The notes beneath the pieces are model-generated. The model had not been told where the DNA came from, ran no database searches, and saw only the letters and a list, made by a program, of their open reading frames with translations. This document shows positions 57,858 to 64,000 of a stretch of DNA of 64,000 nt, piece by piece. A program made the translations under genes and the position numbers. This stretch comes from a virus, in IMG/VR virus record IMGVR_UViG_3300027708_000051, positions 1-64,000 of that record. One strand, 5' to 3'. Every line of letters starts with the position of its first letter. Within the stretch, counting starts at the first letter, position 1.

Positions 57858-58545
57858 TCAATTAAGTAGCGTCAACGAGTATTGTAAATTAAACAATATT
57901 GAGGATGTTGATAAGTTCATTACCAAATGTTATACCGAAGGGTTTAACATAAAAAAATATGGTTTACTTGGAGATGATTTGGGAAAAACGGATATTGTTG
58001 GTGAAAAACAGGTAGAAATTGAGGTAATCCGTGAAATACGGGTAGAAGTACCTGTTGAAGTTATCAAAGAGGTTGAGGTAGTTAAAGAAATAATCCGAGA
58101 AGTTGAGGTTATTAAAGAAGTTATAGTGGAAGTTCCTGTCCCAAATATAGATAAAATTGGGGACGAAAATAAAATAAATGAACTGTTGTTAAAAATACAA
58201 CAGTTGGAAAATCAAGAACCAATTATTAAAGAAGTTATGGTGGAAGTTCCTGTCACAAATTTAGACAATATTTGTGACAAACCTGAACCAATAATTGTTG
58301 AAAAAATTGTGGAGGTTATCAAAGAAGTTCCGGTTGAAACTATTGTGGAAAGAATAGTTGAAGTAGAAAAACCAAATGATAAGGTATTACTTCTTCAAGA
58401 AACTTTACAGAAACTTAGAAAAGAACTATCTTTAAAAAACACAAGGATTGAAGACCTTGAAAATATAAATAAACAATTGGAATCAATTAAAGTAAGTCAG
58501 GGAGCAGTCTATTTGAAAGGTTCAAACATAAATGAAACAATGTAA
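57817..58545 (+). CDS. Coiled-coil protein with Glu-Val repeats
   Basis: A 242-residue protein. A short N-terminal helical domain (LTHSQLSSVNEYCKLNNIED) is followed by low-complexity repeats from residue about 67, of the form EVPVEVIKEVEVVKEI and EVIKEVPVETIVERIVEV. The C-terminal part (LQETLQKLRKELSLKNTRIE) is a clear coiled coil. This EVPVE type of repeat recurs in phage proteins of unknown role and suggests an extended, multimeric rod. It overlaps its upstream neighbour by 41 bases. A cytoplasmic scaffold or tether is possible, but there is no direct functional evidence. Confidence 0.6.
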   Translation: MKTKNVLQIKLTHSQLSSVNEYCKLNNIEDVDKFITKCYTEGFNIKKYGLLGDDLGKTDIVGEKQVEIEVIREIRVEVPVEVIKEVEVVKEIIREVEVIKEVIVEVPVPNIDKIGDENKINELLLKIQQLENQEPIIKEVMVEVPVTNLDNICDKPEPIIVEKIVEVIKEVPVETIVERIVEVEKPNDKVLLLQETLQKLRKELSLKNTRIEDLENINKQLESIKVSQGAVYLKGSNINETM

Positions 58546-58546
58546 T

Positions 58547-58825
58547 ATGGAAAATTATTATTTAAATGTTAGAGTTAGTGGTGGTAAGGAAGAAATACAA
58601 GAATTACTTGAATTACTAACAAAGATACAAATTTTAGGTTCAGTTGGGTCTAGCAGAACTATCCCGGTCACAGTAGATGGTGATGGTAGTGCTAGACTAC
58701 GTTTTGAAACGACCTCAACTGAAAATGACCAAATTGAAAAAATAAAAGAATTTCGTTCTATCCAAAAATTCATAAGTGAAGTTGAAGAAGGTGAGAACAT
58801 AAGTACACATTATATAGGAGAATAA
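58547..58825 (+). CDS. Hypothetical small protein
   Basis: 92 residues from the ATG at 58547, one base after the preceding stop; an upstream ATG at 58532 would add five residues and overlap. The fold is alpha/beta: a strand YYLNVRVSGG, a helix KEEIQELLELLTKIQIL, strands RTIPVTVDGDGSARLRFETT, then a helix. It is reminiscent of a small ferredoxin-like domain. No family is recognised. It ends the block of small genes between gp47 and the third HNH gene. Confidence 0.55.
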   Translation: MENYYLNVRVSGGKEEIQELLELLTKIQILGSVGSSRTIPVTVDGDGSARLRFETTSTENDQIEKIKEFRSIQKFISEVEEGENISTHYIGE

Positions 58826-58862
58826 TATTTTTCCCGAACACATCATACATTTTATATTTTAT

Positions 58863-58872
58863 GATATTTATA
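58863..58872 (+). promoter_or_regulatory. GATATTTATA box before HNH gene 58888
   Basis: An exact GATATTTATA ends 15 bases before the ATG of the HNH gene, in a 62-base gap that otherwise shows nothing. Confidence 0.4.
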
Positions 58873-58887
58873 TATAAAGGTTAAATT

Positions 58888-59613
58888 ATGAAAATATGTA
58901 AAAAATGTGATATTGAAAAATTGTTATGTGATTTTGGTAACAATAAAAATAATAAAGATGGTAAATCAATTTATTGTAAATCGTGTGAAAAATTAAGAAG
59001 TTCAGAATTTAGAAGTAAAAATTCGGATAAGATTAAAGAGAGTAGTAAAAAATGGAGAGATAACAATCCTGAAAAATATAAAGAAACTATTGATAGGTAT
59101 CTAACTAATAATCCGCATATGACTTCAAAAGAAAGATTAAAGAAATATCGTGAAAATTCTGAGTTTAGGGAAAAACAATTAATAAATAGAAAAGAATATT
59201 ATTTGAATAATGTTGAAAGTGAAAGAGAGAAAAGAAAACAATATTATTATAATAATAAAAAAAATGAAAGAAATAAAAATAATGAGTGGAAAAAAAATAA
59301 ATTAAAAACTGACTCATTAGAACGAATGAAAAAAAATCTTAGAAATAGGATACGAGAATTTTTAACAGGTGAAAATAAAAGTAAAAGAACCTTTGATATT
59401 ATAGGACTTGATAAAGAAAATTTTAAGTTGTATATTGAAAGTAAGTTTACTGAAGGTATGTCTTGGGAAAATTATGGTGAGTGGCATTTAGACCATATAA
59501 AACCACTTTATTTATCTGAAAACGAAGAAGATTTATTATCATTAAACCATTACACAAATTTACAGCCATTATGGGCTGAGGATAATATTAAAAAAAATAG
59601 AAAATATGATTAA
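58888..59613 (+). CDS. HNH homing-type endonuclease
   Basis: A 241-residue protein. One N-terminal finger CKKC...CKSC (residues 4-31) is followed by a very basic, Asn-rich spacer and an HNH domain: EWHLDHIKPLYLSEN, then NLQPLWAEDNIKKNRK. It is a paralogue of the enzymes at 10948 and 53893, sharing GMSWENxGEWHxDHI and LQPLWAxDNxKK. A GATATTTATA box upstream suggests its own late transcription within an otherwise early-type operon, as is known for some T4 homing endonucleases. Its 3' end overlaps the next gene by eight bases, suggesting insertion into an existing unit. Confidence 0.85.
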   Translation: MKICKKCDIEKLLCDFGNNKNNKDGKSIYCKSCEKLRSSEFRSKNSDKIKESSKKWRDNNPEKYKETIDRYLTNNPHMTSKERLKKYRENSEFREKQLINRKEYYLNNVESEREKRKQYYYNNKKNERNKNNEWKKNKLKTDSLERMKKNLRNRIREFLTGENKSKRTFDIIGLDKENFKLYIESKFTEGMSWENYGEWHLDHIKPLYLSENEEDLLSLNHYTNLQPLWAEDNIKKNRKYD

Positions 59614-59953
59614 CATTTTAACTTGGTTCATATTAAGCTACGGGCTTATGAACATTATGGTCTACGGGTCAATATTTCAAGGGGTAAGAAACTTCTTTAA
59701 AAATTGGGGTGAAAGTCAATTACCGTTTAACGGATTAGGCCACTTCATATCAGGTATATTAACCTGTCCGATGTGTTTTAGCTTTCACGGGGGTTGGTTT
59801 TTATCATTAACAGTATTCTCACCAACTTTAGCATTGTTTGGAACACCACTATGGATTAGTTGGTTCTTTGATGGGATTTTGTCATCCGGAGCTGTGTGGG
59901 CAATAAACGCTATTGTAGAATGGTTTGAGGAAAATAGACCAACAAAAAATTAA
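59606..59953 (+). CDS. Small membrane protein with CPMC motif
   Basis: A 115-residue protein. Hydrophobic helices lie at about residues 4-25 and 66-105, with an amphipathic stretch (FKNWGESQLPF) and a CPMCFSFHGGW segment at about 54-64. The C-x2-C at a membrane edge resembles small phage membrane proteins of the DUF1360 type (CPxC followed by a helix), but the match is not certain. It would sit in the inner membrane. Its start overlaps the HNH stop by eight bases. The role is unknown; lysis or host takeover is possible. Confidence 0.55.
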   Translation: MINILTWFILSYGLMNIMVYGSIFQGVRNFFKNWGESQLPFNGLGHFISGILTCPMCFSFHGGWFLSLTVFSPTLALFGTPLWISWFFDGILSSGAVWAINAIVEWFEENRPTKN

Positions 59954-59956
59954 GAT

Positions 59957-60484
59957 ATGGAAAATAAATTAGGTGACTTTGTAATTAAGTTTTTGAAAGA
60001 TAAAACTGAGACGAGAAAGATTATTAAGTGTGATGATTTTTTTCAGTTGGTAAATGATATGGGTATTAGTGATGATAGTGATGAAATTGTTAATATTATA
60101 GATTATTTGGAAGACAATAATATAGATATAAATTTTCATAAAGCTAACACTCAAAATTTTTATACCCGATTTAGAAATATAGAAAGAAAAGTTCAATTAT
60201 CTAAAATGTTAAGAGGGTCTGAAACAGAAGTTCAAAAGATGATTAAGAAGGTTGAAAGTATTAAAATTGATGAGAGACCGGATTGGCTTGATTATTATAA
60301 AAATGAGGATGATGAAGATGAAACAACGTTTAATGGTAAACGAACTACAGATAGAGATAACAATTTGGGTCAAGACATTATTGATAGATTGACTAATGAG
60401 GTTAAGGAACGAATTAATAGTGAACCGGGGATTACTTTAGATGAAATACGAGAACAGATGAATCAAGAAATAAATAACAATTAA
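59957..60484 (+). CDS. Hypothetical acidic protein
   Basis: A 175-residue soluble protein with high acidic content (Asp/Glu clusters KNEDDEDETTFN and DDSDEIVNIIDYLEDNN). It is mainly helical, and no family is recognised. The C-terminal helix (VKERINSEPGITLDEIREQM) may be a small interaction domain. It lies three bases after the membrane protein and 12 before the next gene. It may be an accessory factor for replication genes, but this is from position only. Confidence 0.55.
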   Translation: MENKLGDFVIKFLKDKTETRKIIKCDDFFQLVNDMGISDDSDEIVNIIDYLEDNNIDINFHKANTQNFYTRFRNIERKVQLSKMLRGSETEVQKMIKKVESIKIDERPDWLDYYKNEDDEDETTFNGKRTTDRDNNLGQDIIDRLTNEVKERINSEPGITLDEIREQMNQEINNN

Positions 60485-60496
60485 ATAAATACAATT

Positions 60497-60760
60497 ATGC
60501 CAAAGTCAAAATTACGTGGTGGAGCAAAGGCTCACAAAGCAAGAGTAACAACAAGAAACAACTCTCTTAGAGGATTAAGAAAAAAAGCTCAAGCAGAGTA
60601 TACTGAAATGTTTGAGAAACAAATGGAGGAGTTGAAAGCCCAATATCAGTCTGAGAATGGTGAGACAACAGAATTAAACGCTGAGATTATGGGTGATGTA
60701 AATGAAATTAACATAACTGATGTTGAAGTTTTAACACCTGAAGTGACTAATGAGAACTAA
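60497..60760 (+). CDS. Hypothetical small protein with basic N-terminus
   Basis: 87 residues. The first 30 are basic and Arg/Lys-rich (PKSKLRGGAKAHKARVTTRN), the rest helical then acidic (EIMGDVNEINITDVEVLTPE). The charge split is typical of small nucleic-acid-associated or partner-binding proteins. No family is recognised. The 3' end overlaps the start of the P-loop gene by 11 bases, indicating coupled translation. Confidence 0.55.
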   Translation: MPKSKLRGGAKAHKARVTTRNNSLRGLRKKAQAEYTEMFEKQMEELKAQYQSENGETTELNAEIMGDVNEINITDVEVLTPEVTNEN

Positions 60761-61259
60761 GATAGTATCAGCATTTCCCGGGGTAGGAAAAACTACCTAT
60801 CATAAAAATAATCCTGATACCACTTTGGATTCCGATTCAAGTGGTTTTAGTTGGGTTATTGATGAACACGGTAATAAAACAAGAAACCCAAGTTTTCCTC
60901 AGAACTATATTACTCATATTAAAGAGAACATTGGAAAACACAAATACATCTTTGTTTCTTCACATAAAGAAGTGAGAGACGCGTTATTGGACAACTGTTT
61001 ATATTTCTATTTGGTTTATCCGGATGATAACAGAAAAGAGGAGTTCATCCAACGATATAGAGATAGAGGTAACGATGAGAACTTCATTAAACTAGTTGAT
61101 TCCAAATGGGATGATTGGATGAGTGAATTTTATTGGATGGATAGAGGATGTGAAAAACTAACCGCATATGATGGTTGGAACTTGGATACCGTGTTGGTGG
61201 CTCAGGATAGAAGAGATGGTGGTGATTCCATTCAAGAAGAAGTAGAAGAACTGAATTAA
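60750..61259 (+). CDS. P-loop nucleotide kinase-like protein
   Basis: A 169-residue protein with Walker A AFPGVGKT (residues 8-15) right after the first strand, as in small phage nucleotide or polynucleotide kinases. A second strand KYIFVSSHKEVRDALLDN and a helix with the pattern EFIQRYRDRGND fit an adenylate-kinase-like lid. Length is typical of phage P-loop kinases. A dNMP kinase role would suit the neighbouring replication and ribonucleotide reductase genes, but the substrate is unknown. It is read in one unit with gp46, whose gene starts five bases after its stop. Confidence 0.65.
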   Translation: MRTKIVSAFPGVGKTTYHKNNPDTTLDSDSSGFSWVIDEHGNKTRNPSFPQNYITHIKENIGKHKYIFVSSHKEVRDALLDNCLYFYLVYPDDNRKEEFIQRYRDRGNDENFIKLVDSKWDDWMSEFYWMDRGCEKLTAYDGWNLDTVLVAQDRRDGGDSIQEEVEELN

Positions 61260-61264
61260 AACAA

Positions 61265-63634
61265 ATGGATTTATTTAATCCCCCCATAGAATTTAATTAC
61301 ACAATAATGATAAAAGATTTAGATATCACAAGTTTTGATAATCCTTACCTACAGATTGTATGGGAGGATTATGCTGAAAACTTTACACAAGAAAAAATAA
61401 AGAGTGTTCGTCATTACTTCCAAAAGAAGTATAACACAACCAACGTCAACGTAATCACCAAGACAAAGGTTGCTGACGACACCACACATACCGTAGACAT
61501 CTCCTTTAACATCTTGGATGAGAACTATCAATTAGAACTAGTTCGTTCATTCTTGGAGTCAAAGGGGAATATGGAACACTACGATGATATCTACCAACTT
61601 AATAGTATTGTGGATAACAAATTGTTACAAACTCAAACTGATGCTGCTCCGTTTAAAAGATGGTATATCAAGAACATTGAGTTCTCAAACTTTTTATCCT
61701 ATGGTGAGAATCAAAAGATAGATTTTGAGAAGTGTGATGGGATTACGGTTGTAGAGTCAAACCCACCTAACTTTGGGGGTAAGACAGTTCTTACTGTGGA
61801 TTTACTTATGTTCTTATTCTTTAATGAGACGACCAAAACATCTAAAGCGGAGGAAATATTCAACAGGTTTACAGACAGAAACAAAGTTGCCGTAAAAGGT
61901 GAGATTACAATCGATGGTGAGGAGTATATTATATTGAGAAATATTGAGAGAAAGTTATCAAAGAAAAATGAATGGACGGTTAAGACCGAGTTGGACTTTT
62001 ATAAAAGATTGTCTGATGGTAGTTTGCAGAACTTCACCGGAGAACAACGAAGAGAGACCGAGGCGTTTATTAAAACGTCTATCGGAACCAAAGAGGACTT
62101 CTTAATGACAATCCTAACAACTGCCACCAACTTGGAAGAACTAATTGACGCCAAACCTACGGCGAGGGGTCAAGTTCTTTCAAGGTTTATGGGGTTAGAT
62201 TTCCTTAAACGTAAGGAAGAAGCCGCTAAAGAAATTTATAGTGACTTCTCCAAAGGAATGTTATCAAACATCTATAACTCTGAAGAACTTAAAACGGATA
62301 ACCAAACTAGTCAAGAAACAATTGATACCCTAACCGAAACTAATCTTACATTAGATACTCAATTGGAAGATGCTAAAGCAAGAATCCTTAAAGGACAAGA
62401 GTATCGTGATGGGTTGTTAAAATCCAAACACAACATTGATAATGAATTGGTGACGGTTTCTCCGGACAAAGTTCAGGAAGAGATTAATGGGTTGGACCTA
62501 CAAAAAGCCAAAGCTATTTCAGATAGAGATGGTGTTAAGGTTGTTGAACCATCTGAATTTTACCACGAGGACAAACACGATGAGGTGAAACAAGAGATTA
62601 AGGATTTGATAACTAAACAAGCGGAGAACAACGCTAAGATTAAAAGTATTGAAGAACTTAAGAGTTCGGTTGATGGTGGAATCAAATGTGAACACTGTGG
62701 TATTGAACTGATGAATGCGGCTATAACCAATGCAAAAATTGGTGAACTTGCAGGATTTATCACGCATAAAGAGGAATTATTGGGGTTAATGCGTGAATTA
62801 ACCAGCAAAGAAGAAAGTTTTGTTAATCTTAAAAAAGAGTTTGATGAGTATGAGAAAAACAAACTTATCAAAGAGAAATATGAATTAAGTGTTGAACGTT
62901 TCCAATTGATGATTGATGCGTTAAAAACCAAATTGGAAAGATACTCTGAAGTTCAGGATAAGATTATTGAAAACAATAAGACAGATGGGTTGTTGATTAA
63001 AGCGGGGATTAGAATTGATGAACTTGAAGGTGAGAAGAAAACTATTGAAACTAGTATCTCAAACAATAAGTTTACGATTACTAATCTAACTACCAAGATA
63101 ACTTCTAACTTGGAAACAATTAGAAAGATTGCTGAAGAAACGGAGAAAGAAAGAATCTATAAAATCTATTTGGAAATCTTTGGTAAGAATGGTGTAACCA
63201 AACTTATAATGAAAACAATGATGCCACTTATTAATAGTGAACTTCAAAGGTTATTGGAAGATAGTTGTCACTTTAGATTGGAGGTTAAGATTAATGATAA
63301 GAACGAGGTTGACTTCCTTATGATTGACAACAACACTCAAGTTGAGAAACCGATGTCTTCCGGTTCAGGATATGAAAGGTCAATAGCGTCACTAGCGTTA
63401 AGAGCGGTGTTGAGTAAGATATGTTCATTACCACGTGCAAATCTGGTGGTATTCGATGAGGTCTTTGGAAAAATATCAAACGATAATTTGGAAATGGTGT
63501 CAGAATTTTTTAGTAAAATTAAGGATTATTTTGAAAAAATATTTGTTATAACTCACAATCCATTAGTTACCAATTGGGCTGATAATGTGGTTAGAATCCG
63601 AAAAGAAGAAAATGTTAGCTATGTTTCACAATAA
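61265..63634 (+). CDS. Recombination endonuclease ATPase (T4 gp46 / Rad50-SbcC-like) with extra N-terminal domain
   Basis: A 789-residue protein. The ATPase starts at about residue 131 (WYIKNIEFSNFLSYGENQKI). Its P-loop reads NPPNFGGKTVL with Lys173, not the usual GxxGxGKS/T. A long coiled coil includes the zinc-hook CEHC (475-478). The C-terminal part holds the signature-like SSGSGYERSIASLALR, Walker B NLVVFDEVFGKI, and the His loop ITHNP. It works with gp47 to resect and tether DNA ends. The first 130 residues are an extra alpha/beta domain (VWEDYAENFTQEKIKSVRHY, VNVITKTKVADDTTHT) not present in T4 gp46. Confidence 0.85.
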   Translation: MDLFNPPIEFNYTIMIKDLDITSFDNPYLQIVWEDYAENFTQEKIKSVRHYFQKKYNTTNVNVITKTKVADDTTHTVDISFNILDENYQLELVRSFLESKGNMEHYDDIYQLNSIVDNKLLQTQTDAAPFKRWYIKNIEFSNFLSYGENQKIDFEKCDGITVVESNPPNFGGKTVLTVDLLMFLFFNETTKTSKAEEIFNRFTDRNKVAVKGEITIDGEEYIILRNIERKLSKKNEWTVKTELDFYKRLSDGSLQNFTGEQRRETEAFIKTSIGTKEDFLMTILTTATNLEELIDAKPTARGQVLSRFMGLDFLKRKEEAAKEIYSDFSKGMLSNIYNSEELKTDNQTSQETIDTLTETNLTLDTQLEDAKARILKGQEYRDGLLKSKHNIDNELVTVSPDKVQEEINGLDLQKAKAISDRDGVKVVEPSEFYHEDKHDEVKQEIKDLITKQAENNAKIKSIEELKSSVDGGIKCEHCGIELMNAAITNAKIGELAGFITHKEELLGLMRELTSKEESFVNLKKEFDEYEKNKLIKEKYELSVERFQLMIDALKTKLERYSEVQDKIIENNKTDGLLIKAGIRIDELEGEKKTIETSISNNKFTITNLTTKITSNLETIRKIAEETEKERIYKIYLEIFGKNGVTKLIMKTMMPLINSELQRLLEDSCHFRLEVKINDKNEVDFLMIDNNTQVEKPMSSGSGYERSIASLALRAVLSKICSLPRANLVVFDEVFGKISNDNLEMVSEFFSKIKDYFEKIFVITHNPLVTNWADNVVRIRKEENVSYVSQ

Positions 63635-63637
63635 AAG

Positions 63638-63668
63638 TTTGGGGAACATAATTTTTTTCGTATCTTTG
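63638..63668 (+). promoter_or_regulatory. Bacteroidota-type promoter for gene 63700
   Basis: TTTG (63638-63641), 19 bases, then TATCTTTG (63661-63668) matches the consensus exactly. It starts four bases after the gp46 stop and leaves a leader of about 25 bases before the ATG at 63700. Confidence 0.75.
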
Positions 63669-63699
63669 TAACATAATATCTAATCTAAACGTATAACGT

Positions 63700-64000
63700 A
63701 TGAAGGACTTAACCAAATACATTTTATTTGTCTTTACAAAAAACGACAACCCAAAAGAATTTACAGAACAAATTGCAGAAGAATTATGTGTTATTTCTGA
63801 CACACCAAATCTTAATTTTTATTTTGGACCAGAATCATCTGTGTTCACAATCTCAACATTGGATTCCCACGAGGATGTGAAAGACTATATTGATATGATT
63901 TTAGGAGTTGGGGATATTATGTATGTCTTACTACCTTATACTTCTGACAATTTGTCATACGGTTTACCTAAAAAAATATCCGAACATCTTTTTAATGATG
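63700..64000 (+). CDS. Hypothetical protein, 3'-truncated by window end
   Basis: The frame opens at ATG 63700 and runs 100 codons without a stop to the window end. The visible part (MKDLTKYILFVFTKNDNPKE, then LNFYFGPESSVFTISTLDSH) is alpha/beta with no membrane segment or recognised family. It begins after a consensus Bacteroidota promoter and is not coupled to gp46, so it opens a new early-type unit. A small regulatory or host-takeover protein is possible, but this is inferred from promoter type only. Confidence 0.7.
   Translation, partial: MKDLTKYILFVFTKNDNPKEFTEQIAEELCVISDTPNLNFYFGPESSVFTISTLDSHEDVKDYIDMILGVGDIMYVLLPYTSDNLSYGLPKKISEHLFND

Noticed and set aside
1-64000. tRNA genes, integrase, attachment sites or a prophage boundary
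   Set aside because: All gaps are below about 105 bases and none shows a cloverleaf; no recombinase gene or repeat suggesting an att site was found.

Overview
This AT-rich, almost gap-free window is part of the genome of a large contractile-tailed phage (T4-like myovirus core) that most likely infects a Bacteroidota host, probably a flavobacterium. The phage assignment rests on baseplate proteins (gp53-, gp27/gpD-, gp25-, gp6- and gpI-like) lying next to a T4-type replication and recombination set: gp32, UvsX, RNase H/FEN, gp41, gp61, gp46 and gp47. The host assignment rests on two sites matching the Bacteroidota promoter TTTG-N19-TAnnTTTG exactly (54588-54618 and 63638-63668), A-rich leaders without clear Shine-Dalgarno sequences, and SprB/PKD-type repeats in virion proteins. 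No tRNA, integrase, CRISPR array or head gene is visible.

Layout. (1) 1-8896, + strand: end of a baseplate unit, with a cut gene, a LysM/gp53-like wedge protein, a 2258-residue hub protein and two small genes, closed by a terminator. (2) 8994-17882, +: gp32-like SSB, UvsX, HNH endonuclease, FEN/RNase H, a hypothetical gene, gp41 helicase and NrdB/NrdA, closed by a terminator. (3) 17967-37990, +: late tail genes gp25, gp6, a membrane-anchored alpha/beta-hydrolase, a 1768-residue protein with an internal multi-helix membrane segment, several structural proteins, a gpI-like protein and a fibre with SprB-like repeats. A strong bidirectional terminator follows. (4) 38030-53631, - strand: a fibre and adhesin array ending with a RuvC-like resolvase, with one small + strand gene inside it. 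(5) 53751-64000, +: ribbon-helix-helix protein, HNH endonuclease, gp61 primase, PD-(D/E)XK nuclease, gp47, small genes, a third HNH gene, a membrane protein, a P-loop protein, gp46 and a gene cut by the window end.

How the genes fit together. SSB, helicase, primase, FEN nuclease and class Ia ribonucleotide reductase make up a replisome with its own dNTP supply. UvsX, gp46/gp47, the PD-(D/E)XK nuclease and the RuvC-like resolvase would support recombination-dependent replication and processing of DNA before packaging. The baseplate genes form the wedge and hub, and regions 3 and 4 supply an unusually large adhesin repertoire.

Features most worth attention: membrane helices inside a baseplate protein, a membrane-anchored hydrolase in the tail operon, host-adhesin repeats in a fibre, near-identical Thr-Pro stalk DNA in opposite orientations that could recombine fibre tips, a recurrent GATATTTATA box before late-type genes, and a gp46 with an extra N-terminal domain and a non-standard P-loop. 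All functional calls come from reading motifs by eye; no database search was run.
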